A stretch of 64,000 nucleotides of DNA from R-RK-3 sp031399085 (lineage in GTDB: Bacteria; Pseudomonadota; Alphaproteobacteria; Rhizobiales; Rhodomicrobiaceae). The translations under genes and the position numbers were made by a program. Under the pieces are notes generated by a model. The model had not been told where the DNA came from. It did not search any database and worked only from the letters and a program-made list of their open reading frames with translations. The stretch lies in NCBI GenBank assembly GCA_031399085.1, contig JANNOQ010000007.1, positions 62,001-126,000 on the forward strand, given 5' to 3'. This document shows positions 1-7,664 of the stretch, one piece after another; the stretch's first letter is position 1; each line of letters begins with the position of its first letter.

Positions 1-220
1 GATCGTGGTGCTGAAGGACGGCGCGGCGGCGAGCAAGCAGGATGTTCTCAACTTCCTCTCCGACAAGGTCGCCAAATGGTGGCTGCCGGACGATGTGATT
101 TTCGCCAAGGAGCTGCCGCATACCGCGACCGGCAAGGTGTTGAAGCGGCAGTTGCGGCTCGATCATTACGAATTGTATCAGACGGCGGACGGAGCGGCGG
201 GTCAAACGGCGGCGGGTTAG
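1..220 (+). CDS. Acyl-CoA synthetase (AMP-binding ligase), C-terminal fragment
   Basis: Only the last ~72 codons lie in the window; the reading frame is open from base 2 and the 5' part is upstream. The tail has the hallmark of the C-terminal domain of the ANL superfamily: LPHTATGKVLKRQLR, in which the Lys of the TGK motif is the residue that contacts the adenylate. Enzymes of this family activate a fatty or other carboxylic acid to acyl-AMP and then acyl-CoA in the cytoplasm. The Trp-Trp-rich segment before it (KWWLPDDV) resembles medium/long-chain fatty acyl-CoA ligases. The substrate cannot be told from this fragment. Confidence 0.8.
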   Translation, partial: IVVLKDGAAASKQDVLNFLSDKVAKWWLPDDVIFAKELPHTATGKVLKRQLRLDHYELYQTADGAAGQTAAG

Positions 221-314
221 AGCACGCTCCGGAAAAGTGGACGCCGGTTTTCCCGAAAAATCGTGCGAAAACATATGACGCTAGAGCGTGATCGGCTCAA
301 TCTGAAGCGATCAT
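220..314 (+). repeat. Dispersed intergenic repeat, family A, copy 1
   Basis: About 95 bp that recurs with high similarity on the opposite strand at 23519-23620. The shared core reads GTGGACGCCGGTTTTCCCGA followed by AAAATCGTGCG and, further on, CTAGAGCGTGAT. A shorter relative is at 12759-12815 and a diverged one at 27722-27840. It lies between the ligase tail and the broken acetyltransferase gene and contains no ORF. Function unknown; small palindromic elements of this kind are common in Rhizobiales intergenic DNA. Confidence 0.75.
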
Positions 315-360
315 GCCGTAGGCTTAGCGGAGCCGGTGTAAAGATGCCGAACGGAACGCG

Positions 361-882
361 ATGCGCATAGAAATTCGGCTCGCAGACGAGGCATCGGCTG
401 AGGTTTCTGCGCTTGTGACCTCGGTCTGGACCCCTGAACCGGTGGCAAGGTCGGCATGGCGCGACATTATCACCGGCACGCCTGAACGGCGCATTCTGGT
501 CTGGGACGAGCAGGGGCGGCTGGCCTCTCATATCGCCCTGTTTTCGCGAGACGCTTTATTGAACGGCCGTTCGGTAAGAGTGGCCGGCGTGGGCGGGGTT
601 TGCACGCGCCCCGATTGCCATAAGCAAGGGCTCGGCCGTACCGCAATGGCGCGCGCGGCAGACTATTTCGCCACCTAAACAGCCGCCGATTTCGCCTTGC
701 TCTTCTGCGCGCCGCCCGTCTACCGCTTTTATGAGAGGTGCGGCTGGCGGCAATATTCCGGGGATGTCGTCGTGGATCAGGCCGGACGGCGCGTAAGCTT
801 CACCATTAGCGCGCCTTTTGTGCTGGATCTGAAGCTTGTTCCAGAGGCCGGGCTCCTCGATTTGCGTGGCCCACCCTGGTAA
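361..882 (+). pseudogene. GNAT N-acetyltransferase interrupted by an in-frame TAA
   Basis: The first 105 codons (361-678) give a GNAT N-terminal half with the acetyl-CoA-binding region (GGVCTRPDCHKQGLGRTAM, the usual R/Q-x-x-G-x-G/A loop seen as KQGLGR). A TAA stop at 676-678 follows, but the same frame stays open to 882. It encodes the C-terminal GNAT part, including LFCAPPVYRFYERCGWR, which has the conserved Tyr and FYE-CGW motif. So one nonsense codon splits an otherwise intact gene of ~173 codons with no frameshift. Either it is a recent pseudogene or there is a sequencing error at the stop. Substrate unknown. Confidence 0.8.
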
Positions 883-1105
883 TGGCCGCAAACCAAAACT
901 ATTGTCCAATTCGTGCCAATATCGGACTATTATATAGTTAATGAGCGACCGTCCGATCGGCGCGGCCGCGCGAGCCTGCTGGCCTTGCAGCGGGCAAAAA
1001 AAAGCAATCGCATTTCTAGTTAAGCTTCAAGTCGGCAACGTCTGATATGCGTTGCACGCGCCTGCGAGGGAGGCCGCCGCGCGGGTCGGGACAGCGGGGT
1101 AGAAC

Positions 1106-1450
1106 ATGGCAATATTGATGGCGGGCTTGGCCCCATTGCTTGATGGCGACCACATTTTAGATCTGGCCTTCGCCGTCGCAGGGGGGGCGGGTTTAATCGC
1201 TGGAGCCTTTTATAGGGTCGCCGCGGTGATTGCGTTGTCGTTTGCGGCGGTGGTCGCGGTCATCGTGATCGGCGCCACCCAGAATTGGCATTTGGGGCGC
1301 ATCGCCATCGACGCATTCAGCCTCCTCGTCGTCGTGCAGCTTGGCTATTTTCTTGGCGTGATTTTCGCCTCGACCCGCGCCAGGCTTTGGGCTGCCGCAA
1401 CAGGCCGAGCGCGGTGGTCCGCGCTGTTCAAGCGGGATATGGCGGGCTAA
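1106..1450 (+). CDS. Small hydrophobic membrane protein, unknown function
   Basis: A 114-residue protein with about three predicted transmembrane stretches: residues ~4-30 (Gly/Ala-rich), ~35-58 (VAAVIALSFAAVVAVIVIGA) and ~68-90 (FSLLVVVQLGYFLGVIFA). It ends in a short basic tail (RARWSALFKRDMAG). The pattern of a small inner-membrane protein with a VQLGYFLG segment loosely recalls the ExoX-type exopolysaccharide repressors of rhizobia, but I do not see enough to name it. It stands alone, convergent with the ABC transporter genes that end at 1470. Confidence 0.6.
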   Translation: MAILMAGLAPLLDGDHILDLAFAVAGGAGLIAGAFYRVAAVIALSFAAVVAVIVIGATQNWHLGRIAIDAFSLLVVVQLGYFLGVIFASTRARLWAAATGRARWSALFKRDMAG

Positions 1451-1469
1451 TTTACCATCGCGTTCTAAG

Positions 1470-2252
1470 TTAAGGATGCCGGGTCTGGACCGCTGTCCAC
1501 GGTATCTCCAGCGATTGGTTCCCTGCGCTGAGGTGAAGCGTTTCCACATCGAAGACATCGCGCAAGAGACCCGCCGTCAGCGTCTCGCGCGGCGCTCCGA
1601 TGGCCGCGACCTCTCCATCGCGCAAAACCAAAACGCGGTCCGCATGGCGCGTCGCCAGGATCAGATCATGACTCACCGCGATCACCAGCCGCCCGCTTTT
1701 GGCTTGCGCGGAGAGGATGCTCATGACGCCAAGCTGATGCGCCGGGTCGAGTGAGGCGACCGGTTCGTCGGCGAGCAGCAAGGGCGCTCCGACCGCTAGC
1801 GCCCGCGCCAGCATCACCCGCGCACGTTCGCCCCCCGACATTGCGGTGATGGGGCGGTCTGCAAAACCCGTCGCACCGACTGCTTCCAGCGCCTCGTCAA
1901 TCGCCTGACGGTCGGCTTGGCTGAGGCGCGTTAGGCTCGAGGCAAACGGCGCGCGCCCGATCGTCACCACATCCCGAGCGCTGATCGGCCAATGCGCGAC
2001 ATGCCCTTGCGGCAGATAAGCGAGCATTTTCGCGCGTGCGCCGACGGATAATGCGGCAAGGCTGTTGCCCTCCCAATCGAGCCGGCCCGAAAACGGAGCA
2101 AGGCCGGCGATGGCTTTGAGAAAACTTGTCTTGCCTGCCCCATTCGGTCCCACCACGATCAGAAATTCACCCGGCCTAACCTCAATCGACAGATCGGATA
2201 GCACGCAGCGCCCGCCCATCGTCACTGTCAGATTTTCGGCGATGAGGCTCAT
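1470..2252 (-). CDS. ABC transporter ATP-binding protein, FecE/BtuD type
   Basis: A 260-residue ATPase subunit of an iron-siderophore/heme/cobalamin-type importer. Walker A is GPNGAGKTS (~residue 37), the signature is MSGGERARVMLARALA, Walker B is LLLADEPVASLDP and the switch His is in VIAVSHD. The ATG at 2252 overlaps the permease stop by four bases (ATGA), so the two are translationally coupled. ATP hydrolysis here would power import through the FecCD-type permease encoded upstream on the same strand. No periplasmic binding-protein gene is next to the pair, so the substrate is undetermined. Confidence 0.88.
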   Translation of the reverse strand: MSLIAENLTVTMGGRCVLSDLSIEVRPGEFLIVVGPNGAGKTSFLKAIAGLAPFSGRLDWEGNSLAALSVGARAKMLAYLPQGHVAHWPISARDVVTIGRAPFASSLTRLSQADRQAIDEALEAVGATGFADRPITAMSGGERARVMLARALAVGAPLLLADEPVASLDPAHQLGVMSILSAQAKSGRLVIAVSHDLILATRHADRVLVLRDGEVAAIGAPRETLTAGLLRDVFDVETLHLSAGNQSLEIPWTAVQTRHP

Positions 2253-3328
2253 GTTGGGCCGCCAGTCCCTTGCAGCAGATCGCGTCCGCGCTGCTTGAGC
2301 ACGAGCCAGATGAAGAACGGCACGCCAATCAATGATGTCAGCACGCCAATGCGGATCTCCCCGGAGGACGGGATAAGTCGCGAGGCACAATCGGCCGCGA
2401 GCAGCAGGGCGCTGCCCGCCAGCATTGCTGGAATATGCACGCGGGACGGATCGTGCCCGACAAACGGACGGACCAGATGTGGTGTAATCAGGCCGACGAA
2501 ACCGATCACCCCCGCAACCGCCACTGCGCCGCCCACGCCCATCGCGACCCCGAGCACCGTGATGAGCCGCAGCCGCCCGAGATCGACGCCGCTGGTCCGG
2601 GCGACATCCTCGCCGAGGGTCAAGGCGCGCAATTGGCCTCGAACGCCCAGCAGCAGCAGCCAGCACAAGGCAATCAGCGGCGCGGCCATCGCGAGATGGC
2701 GGAAGCTGCGGTCTTCGAGCGAGCCAAGCAGCCAGAACGCGATTTCCAGCGCCGCATAAGGGTTTGGGGCGAGGTTGAGCGCGAGCGAAACGGCCGCCCC
2801 GGCCAGGCTCGAAAGCGCCAGCCCCGCCAGCAGCAAGGTCAACATGCTGGCGGACGGACCGGCCAGCGCCAGCAGCGCGCCCACCGAGACCAGCGCCCCC
2901 AGCATGGCGGCCACGGGTAGCGAATAGGACAGGCTGTCGGCAAGCCCCGTGCCAATGGCGAACACCGCGCCGAACGCCGCCGCACTCGGCGCGCCGAACA
3001 CGGACGGCGCGGCGAGCGGATTCCGCACCAGCCCTTGCAGCGCCGCGCCGGAGAGGGCCAGCGTCGCCCCGATCAGCACCGCCAGGATGGCGCGCGGCAA
3101 GCGCAGCTCCCGCACGATCAGCACATCCACCGGATCGCCCGACCCGGCCAGCGCCGCGATTACCGTGCCAGGCGAGAGCGGCACCGGACCCAATTGCAGA
3201 GATACGATGAACAGCGAGACCACCAGCACGGCCAACCCAGCTACGAGCAAAGGGGCGCTGAGCCACGCCCGGCGAGCGTCGGGTGCGCTCGGTCCGGTTT
3301 TAGGCATGGCGATTGCGGATTGACTCAT
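2249..3328 (-). CDS. FecCD-family ABC transporter permease
   Basis: A 359-residue integral membrane protein with the features of BtuC/FecCD permeases: about nine to ten hydrophobic helices, the RELRLPRAILAVLIGATLALSG segment near residue 70, the LVRNPLAAPSVFGAPSAAA loop, GFVGLITPHLVR, and a C-terminal PSSGEIRIGVLTSLIGVPFF. It forms the channel of an iron-chelate, heme or cobalamin importer with the ATPase at 1470-2252. I start it at the ATG at 3328; another ATG at 3370 would add 14 residues. Neither start has a clear Shine-Dalgarno sequence, and a binding-protein gene that normally leads such operons is absent. Confidence 0.85.
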   Translation of the reverse strand: MSQSAIAMPKTGPSAPDARRAWLSAPLLVAGLAVLVVSLFIVSLQLGPVPLSPGTVIAALAGSGDPVDVLIVRELRLPRAILAVLIGATLALSGAALQGLVRNPLAAPSVFGAPSAAAFGAVFAIGTGLADSLSYSLPVAAMLGALVSVGALLALAGPSASMLTLLLAGLALSSLAGAAVSLALNLAPNPYAALEIAFWLLGSLEDRSFRHLAMAAPLIALCWLLLLGVRGQLRALTLGEDVARTSGVDLGRLRLITVLGVAMGVGGAVAVAGVIGFVGLITPHLVRPFVGHDPSRVHIPAMLAGSALLLAADCASRLIPSSGEIRIGVLTSLIGVPFFIWLVLKQRGRDLLQGTGGPT

Positions 3329-3440
3329 GCGGCGGTGATAGTCGGCTGTGGCGACATTGGCAACGCGCATGAGGGCGCGGATGCGTGGAGATCGGACATC
3401 TCATTGAACGAATATGAACGGGTTCGATCATGCGGATGAT

Positions 3441-3517
3441 TGGTCGGAGTGAGAGGATTCGAACCTCTGACCCCCTGCTCCCGAAGCAGGTGCGCTACCA
3501 GGCTGCGCTACACTCCG
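3441..3517 (-). tRNA. tRNA-Pro(CGG)
   Basis: The reverse complement folds as a 77-nt tRNA with encoded CCA. The acceptor pairs CGGAGTG with CACTCCG, the D arm carries GGTAGCGC, the anticodon stem is CCTGC/GCAGG around the loop TTCGGGA (anticodon CGG, reading CCG), and the T arm is AGAGG-TTCGAAT-CCTCT. It lies alone between the FecCD permease and the histidine kinase gene. Confidence 0.97.
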
Positions 3518-3592
3518 AGCCCTGGTCGAGCGTGAATCTGTGGCCGCTCGGATGTGAAATTGCAAGCCAATTATTCGATCGCCAACCCGGCT

Positions 3593-4996
3593 TCAGGCTT
3601 CGGCGGCTGCGAGTTCATCCGCCGCGCCGCCATGCGCGTCGAACAGCGGCAGTTCGACCGTCACCCGCGCGCCGCCGCCTTCCGCCGCGCCGATGGCGAT
3701 GCAGCCGCCATGGCTTTCAGCGACCTTCTTCGCAATGGCAAGGCCCAGCCCTGCCCCTCCAGTCTTTCGGCTCCGTGACGCCTCTAACCGCACGAAAGCT
3801 TGCGTGACGCTCTTGCGCAATTCAAATGGAATGCCAGGACCGCGATCCTGGATGGCGGCGATCAGGGTCTGGCCGCGCAGATCCAGCGACGCGCGCGCCT
3901 CGCCGCCATAGGCGATGGCGTTCTCGATGAGATTGGCAAAGAGCCGCCGCAGGCCGACGGCGTTTCCCAGCACCAAAGCGCTCTCCGCGCCCGGTTGAAC
4001 CGTAAATGTCGCGCGCGCGCCGCTCTTGCGCCGGTCCTCGATCTCCTCCCGAACCAGCGCCTCGATATCGACAAGCTCCTGGGTGTCCGGCGCCGGGCGG
4101 TCCTGCACGGCGAAAAGCGCGTCGTCCATCAGGCTGATCATGTCCTCGATGTCGCGGATGGCGCGGGCGCGCTCGGTTTCGTCGGCGATCAGTTCCGCGC
4201 GCAGCCTCAGCCGCGTGGCGTAGGTGCGCACGTCGTGCGAGAAGCCGCCGATCATCACCATGCGGGCCTTGATGAGGGTGGCGATGCGATCCTGCATCCG
4301 ATTGAAGGCGGAGATCACCGCGCGGATTTCGGGCGCGCTGCTGGGAAAATCCGCAATCGGTTGCGGCTCGCTGAGATCGAGGCTGTCGGCGGCGTTGGCG
4401 AGATGACGCAATGGCCGCACCTCGCGCCGGATAATGACGATCGCCAAAAGCGCGACGGCAAAGCCGATGACCCCCGCCCAGAAACCCGGCGGAAAGCCGA
4501 AGACGTTGACCGAAAGCGGCCCGCCGGTTTCGATGACGAGGTTTTCGCCGTCTTTCAGCGTCACGATGATGGTGGCGGTCGCGGGTGAGTGGAAGGGCAG
4601 CAGCCGCGACAGCAATCCCGGCTCTTCGGCCTCCACCAAAACCGTGACTTGGCGGTCGCTCAGCGCCGATAGGTAATTGCGCACAAGCCTCTCGACCACC
4701 TGCGAGGCACGCCAGTTTTCGGGCGGCGGCGTTGGCGCGGCTGCCTCCAGACGCACGTTCACCTGAGCGCTGTTCACCGCGCGCAGGACGGCCGCGCGTC
4801 CCTCCGGCGGCGCGGTCTCGATCAACTCGACAATCGCGGCGACCTGATCGGGAAGCGGCAAGCGGAAACCGGTGCCGGTATTGCTGCCGCGCTGGATGAA
4901 GTAGCCCATCACCACGAGCAGCTGGATCGCGACGAGGCTGAAAATCAGAATGATCGCCATCCGCGCCAGAAAGCTGAGGCGAAGCAGACGGATCAT
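3593..4996 (-). CDS. EnvZ-like sensor histidine kinase
   Basis: A 467-residue membrane kinase. The N-terminal helix is at ~12-32, a periplasmic domain at ~33-165 and a second helix at ~168-189. A HAMP-like linker (RREVRPLRHLANAAD) leads to a HisKA box with His254 in FSHDVRTYATRLRLR. The ATPase domain has N box NLIENAIAYG and G boxes DRGPGIPF and GGAGLGLAIAKK. It would autophosphorylate and pass phosphate to the response regulator whose stop overlaps its start by four bases. The H box is unusual: Val-Arg-Thr-Tyr-Ala replaces the common Leu-Arg-Thr-Pro-Leu, so the conserved Pro is missing. The signal is unknown. Confidence 0.92.
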   Translation of the reverse strand: MIRLLRLSFLARMAIILIFSLVAIQLLVVMGYFIQRGSNTGTGFRLPLPDQVAAIVELIETAPPEGRAAVLRAVNSAQVNVRLEAAAPTPPPENWRASQVVERLVRNYLSALSDRQVTVLVEAEEPGLLSRLLPFHSPATATIIVTLKDGENLVIETGGPLSVNVFGFPPGFWAGVIGFAVALLAIVIIRREVRPLRHLANAADSLDLSEPQPIADFPSSAPEIRAVISAFNRMQDRIATLIKARMVMIGGFSHDVRTYATRLRLRAELIADETERARAIRDIEDMISLMDDALFAVQDRPAPDTQELVDIEALVREEIEDRRKSGARATFTVQPGAESALVLGNAVGLRRLFANLIENAIAYGGEARASLDLRGQTLIAAIQDRGPGIPFELRKSVTQAFVRLEASRSRKTGGAGLGLAIAKKVAESHGGCIAIGAAEGGGARVTVELPLFDAHGGAADELAAAEA

Positions 4997-5712
4997 GAAG
5001 CGAGCGTCTTTACGGCCGGCACGAAGATGTAGCCGTTGTTGCGGATGGTGGTGATGAACTTGGCCTCCGGCGCGGCAGCCTCGATCTTCTTGCGCAGGCG
5101 CGAGACGGCCATGTCGATGGTGCGGTCGAACGGCTCGCCGCCGCGTCCGCGCGTCCAGTCGAGCAGCTGATCGCGGGAGAGCACCCGGCGGGGGCGCTCG
5201 ACGAAGCAGGTCAGCAGATCGAATTCCGCGCTGGTGAGCTGGACCGGATCGCCGCCGGGCGCAGCCAAAATGCGGGCGTCCAGATCGATCACGAAGCCTT
5301 CGAAACCATAGCGCCGGTTGCCGTTCGGCTGCGTTTCGCCGCGCGTGCGCCGCAGGATCGCGCGGACGCGGGCCAGCAATTCGCGCGGATTGAAGGGCTT
5401 CGTCAAATAATCGTCCGCGCCCATTTCGAGGCCGAGCACCCGGTCGATATCGTCGCTTTTGGCGGTCAGCATCAGCACCGGGACGTCGCCCCGCGCCCGC
5501 AAATTGCGGCAGATGGATAGGCCGTCCTCGCCCGGCAGCATCAGGTCGAGGATGATGAGGTCCGGGGCGAAGCGGGCCATCGCCGCGCGCATCGCATCGG
5601 CGTCGCCCGCCGTTTCGACGCGGAAGCCCTCGCGCATGAGCAGATCGCGCACGAGGCGGGCGATCTCTTCATCGTCCTCGACAATCAGAATTTGGGCGTC
5701 CGAGAGGGCCAT
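4993..5712 (-). CDS. OmpR-family response regulator
   Basis: A 239-residue regulator. The receiver domain has the acidic pair DD (residues 12-13), phospho-acceptor Asp56 in LIILDLMLP and Lys105 in DYLTKPF. The winged-helix effector domain of OmpR/PhoB type includes the LTSAEFDLL region and the RTIDMAVSRLRKKIE recognition helix near residues 195-212. I choose the ATG at 5712 because the family starts just before the first beta strand; the frame is open further upstream but not conserved-looking. It is first in a two-gene operon with the kinase at 3593-4996 and diverges from the glycine-rich secreted protein. Confidence 0.93.
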   Translation of the reverse strand: MALSDAQILIVEDDEEIARLVRDLLMREGFRVETAGDADAMRAAMARFAPDLIILDLMLPGEDGLSICRNLRARGDVPVLMLTAKSDDIDRVLGLEMGADDYLTKPFNPRELLARVRAILRRTRGETQPNGNRRYGFEGFVIDLDARILAAPGGDPVQLTSAEFDLLTCFVERPRRVLSRDQLLDWTRGRGGEPFDRTIDMAVSRLRKKIEAAAPEAKFITTIRNNGYIFVPAVKTLAS

Positions 5713-5760
5713 GAGCGTAACGATAGGCGCGGCGGGCTGAAAAGCAAGCGCCGCCCCCGC

Positions 5761-5778
5761 ACTGTTACAAACTGTTAC
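5761..5778. promoter_or_regulatory. Tandem ACTGTTAC repeats, candidate response-regulator operator
   Basis: Two exact copies of ACTGTTAC start 10 bp apart (5761 and 5771), in the 177-bp gap between the divergent response-regulator gene and the glycine-rich secreted protein gene. Direct repeats one helical turn apart are the typical binding layout of OmpR/PhoB-family dimers. The position suggests control of one or both flanking genes by the neighbouring regulator. This is inference from layout only. Confidence 0.5.
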
Positions 5779-5889
5779 GTTGCTGGAAACAAAAGATAAA
5801 AAACGTTTCTGGCGGCACAAACGCGCGCAAACCGGCTGGCGCAATCTCCTTGGTGTTGACGGGGATGACCCCAAGCTCAGGAGATACCG

Positions 5890-6276
5890 ATGAAAAAGCT
5901 AATCGCAGCAACGGCAACAGCCGCATGTGTTCTGGCCTTCGCCGCCACCGAGGCGAGCGCCTGGTCGCGCAAGAGCACCTCGACCGGACCTGGCGGCAAT
6001 AGCCGCTCGGTCGAAAGCTCCGGCGGCTGCTACGGCGGAAGCTGCAGCTATAATCGCACCGTCACCGGCCCCGGTGGCAACACGCGCACCCGCAGCGGCA
6101 CGGTCACGGATACGGGCAATGGCTGGTCGCGCAGCGGCTCGGCGACCGGGCCCGGCGGCAACACCATCACTTACGGCGGCTCGGGCAGCTGCGAGGGCGG
6201 CACGTGCTCCTATCGGGGTGGCCGCACCGGCCCCAATGGCACAGTGACGCGCTCCGGCAGCTTCTCGCGCTACTAA
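5890..6276 (+). CDS. Secreted glycine/serine-rich repeat protein, unknown function
   Basis: A 128-residue protein with a clear Sec signal peptide (MKKLIAATATAACVLAFAATEASA, cut after ~24). The mature part repeats a short module, roughly (S/R)-x-T-GPGGN-(T/S)-R, four times, with two short Cys-containing inserts (GGCYGGSCSYNR and GSCEGGTCSYRG) that could each form a disulfide. AGGAG at 5879-5883 is a good ribosome site for the ATG at 5890. It faces an OmpR-type regulator across a gap with tandem operator-like repeats, so an envelope-stress or surface role is plausible. I recognise no named family. A terminator follows. Confidence 0.75.
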   Translation: MKKLIAATATAACVLAFAATEASAWSRKSTSTGPGGNSRSVESSGGCYGGSCSYNRTVTGPGGNTRTRSGTVTDTGNGWSRSGSATGPGGNTITYGGSGSCEGGTCSYRGGRTGPNGTVTRSGSFSRY

Positions 6277-6332
6277 GCCGACGCCAACCATAAGTCACAG
6301 GAGAGAGCTGGAGCCGCTAGGCTCTCGCTGAC

Positions 6333-6370
6333 GGCCCAAGCCTTGGTCCCAAACCTTGGCTTGGGCCTTT
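6333..6370 (+). terminator. Rho-independent terminator after the glycine-rich protein gene
   Basis: GGCCCAAGCC (6333-6342) pairs with GGCTTGGGCC (6358-6367) around a 15-base spacer and is followed by TTT. It lies 57 bp after the stop of the 5890-6276 gene and just before the hydroxylase gene. Confidence 0.7.
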
Positions 6371-6387
6371 CAAAATAAGAGGCAACA

Positions 6388-7248
6388 ATGCTGGAAAGCT
6401 TCGCGACATTGACCGGCCCCTTGCAGCCGGACGGCACATGGCAAAGCTACCGCCCGCTGATCGCGGCCATCGCGGTCGGCTTCATGGTCCTGGAATATGT
6501 CCTCGCCCGCCTCGCGCTGCACGACACGCATGATGCTAAGGAAACGGCGGCTTCCTTCGGTGTCGCGGCAGGCAATGCGCTGCTCCGTGCGCTGGAGGCC
6601 GGCGTCATCGCGCTGCCATTTGTGCTTGTCTACGAATACCGGCTGTTCGACATCCCGCTCACTTCGGTCTGGGCGGTGCTCGGGCTGTTTCTCGGCAGCG
6701 AATTCTTCTATTACTGGCACCACCGGGCCGCGCACCGCATCCGCTGGCTGTGGGCCACCCATTGCGTTCACCACACGCCGACCAAGCTGAATTACACGGC
6801 CGCCATCCGCCTCGGCTGGACGGGGTCCATTTCCGGCAATTTCCTGTTTTTCCTGCCGCTGGTGTGGATCGGCTTCCATCCGCTGGCCGTCATCGGAATG
6901 CTGGCCATCAATCTGGGCTATCAGTTCTTCATTCATACCCAGCTCGCGCCGCATCTTGGGCCGCTGGAATGGGCGCTGAACACGCCGCGCCACCATCAGG
7001 TGCATCATGCCTCGAACGCGGCGTGCCTCGACAAGAATTATGGCGGCGTCCTGATCATTTTCGACCGGATGTTCGGCTCCTTTGCCGAGCGCCCACGGGA
7101 CGAGCCGCTGCGCTACGGGCTGGTCGAGCCGCTCAATTCCAACAATCCGCTGCGCATCGCCTTCCATGAATGGCTGCGGATCGCCCGCGATTTCGGGCAG
7201 GCCCGGTCCTGGCGGCAGCGCTGGCGGGCAATGTTCGGCACGCCTTGA
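6388..7248 (+). CDS. Sterol desaturase / fatty acid hydroxylase family protein
   Basis: A 286-residue membrane-bound di-iron oxygenase. Three His clusters that bind the two irons are visible: WHHRAAH (~residue 111), HCVHH (~128) and HHQVHH (~209). Hydrophobic helices lie at ~25-45, ~68-110 and ~148-190. Family members hydroxylate or desaturate sterols, carotenoids or fatty acyl chains using O2. It stands as a single gene between a terminator and the Cys-rich secreted protein. The actual lipid substrate cannot be inferred. Confidence 0.85.
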   Translation: MLESFATLTGPLQPDGTWQSYRPLIAAIAVGFMVLEYVLARLALHDTHDAKETAASFGVAAGNALLRALEAGVIALPFVLVYEYRLFDIPLTSVWAVLGLFLGSEFFYYWHHRAAHRIRWLWATHCVHHTPTKLNYTAAIRLGWTGSISGNFLFFLPLVWIGFHPLAVIGMLAINLGYQFFIHTQLAPHLGPLEWALNTPRHHQVHHASNAACLDKNYGGVLIIFDRMFGSFAERPRDEPLRYGLVEPLNSNNPLRIAFHEWLRIARDFGQARSWRQRWRAMFGTP

Positions 7249-7275
7249 TTTATTGGTCCAGGAAAGGGAAACAGC

Positions 7276-7647
7276 ATGATGTCTCGATTGATCCACGGCG
7301 CGGCGGTTTTGGCGGTCATCCTCGGCAGCGGCGCGCCCGTTTTTGCACAGGGCCTTTCGCAGCAGCAAGTGATGAGCGCCTGCATGGGCGACTACCGGCG
7401 GTTTTGCCTCGGCACCTCGCCGGGCGGCGGGCGCATCATCGCCTGCCTCGGCCAGCACATGCAGGCGCTCGCGCCGCAATGCGCGCAGGCGGTCGGCATG
7501 GGCCAGCTTTGCGTCGAGGATTACAAGCGATTCTGCCCGAACGCTTCGCCGCAAGGCGGGGAGGTGCAGCGCTGCCTGGAACAAAACCGCGCCAATTTAA
7601 GCGAAGGCTGCGCAAGCACGCTCGCCGCCGCCGCGCCGCCTCGCTAA
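7276..7647 (+). CDS. Secreted cysteine-rich repeat protein (GLG1-type Cys repeats)
   Basis: A 123-residue exported protein. A signal peptide (~1-24, ending PVFAQ) precedes two ~40-residue repeats with the pattern C-x7-8-FC-x12-15-CL-x8-9-L-x2-3-C: SACMGDYRRFC to QC, and LCVEDYKRFC to GC. Eight cysteines in the mature part could form four disulfides. This is the Cys-rich repeat known from the eukaryotic Golgi protein GLG1 and from small alphaproteobacterial periplasmic proteins. Function in bacteria is not established. It sits convergent with the antiporter gene, with a 17-bp gap. Confidence 0.75.
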   Translation: MMSRLIHGAAVLAVILGSGAPVFAQGLSQQQVMSACMGDYRRFCLGTSPGGGRIIACLGQHMQALAPQCAQAVGMGQLCVEDYKRFCPNASPQGGEVQRCLEQNRANLSEGCASTLAAAAPPR

Positions 7648-7664
7648 TGCGAGCGCCGTGGGCT

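Noticed and set aside
3406..3419. GAAC-N6-GAAC, possible SOS box upstream of the FecCD permease
   Set aside because: Spacing is six, not the seven bases needed for the alphaproteobacterial LexA operator.
3371..3440. Cobalamin or other riboswitch upstream of the FecCD permease
   Set aside because: Only ~110 bp separate the permease start from the tRNA and no riboswitch core could be recognised.
3430..3807. 125-codon plus-strand frame running through the tRNA
   Set aside because: It crosses tRNA-Pro and the histidine kinase 3' end antisense; not coding.
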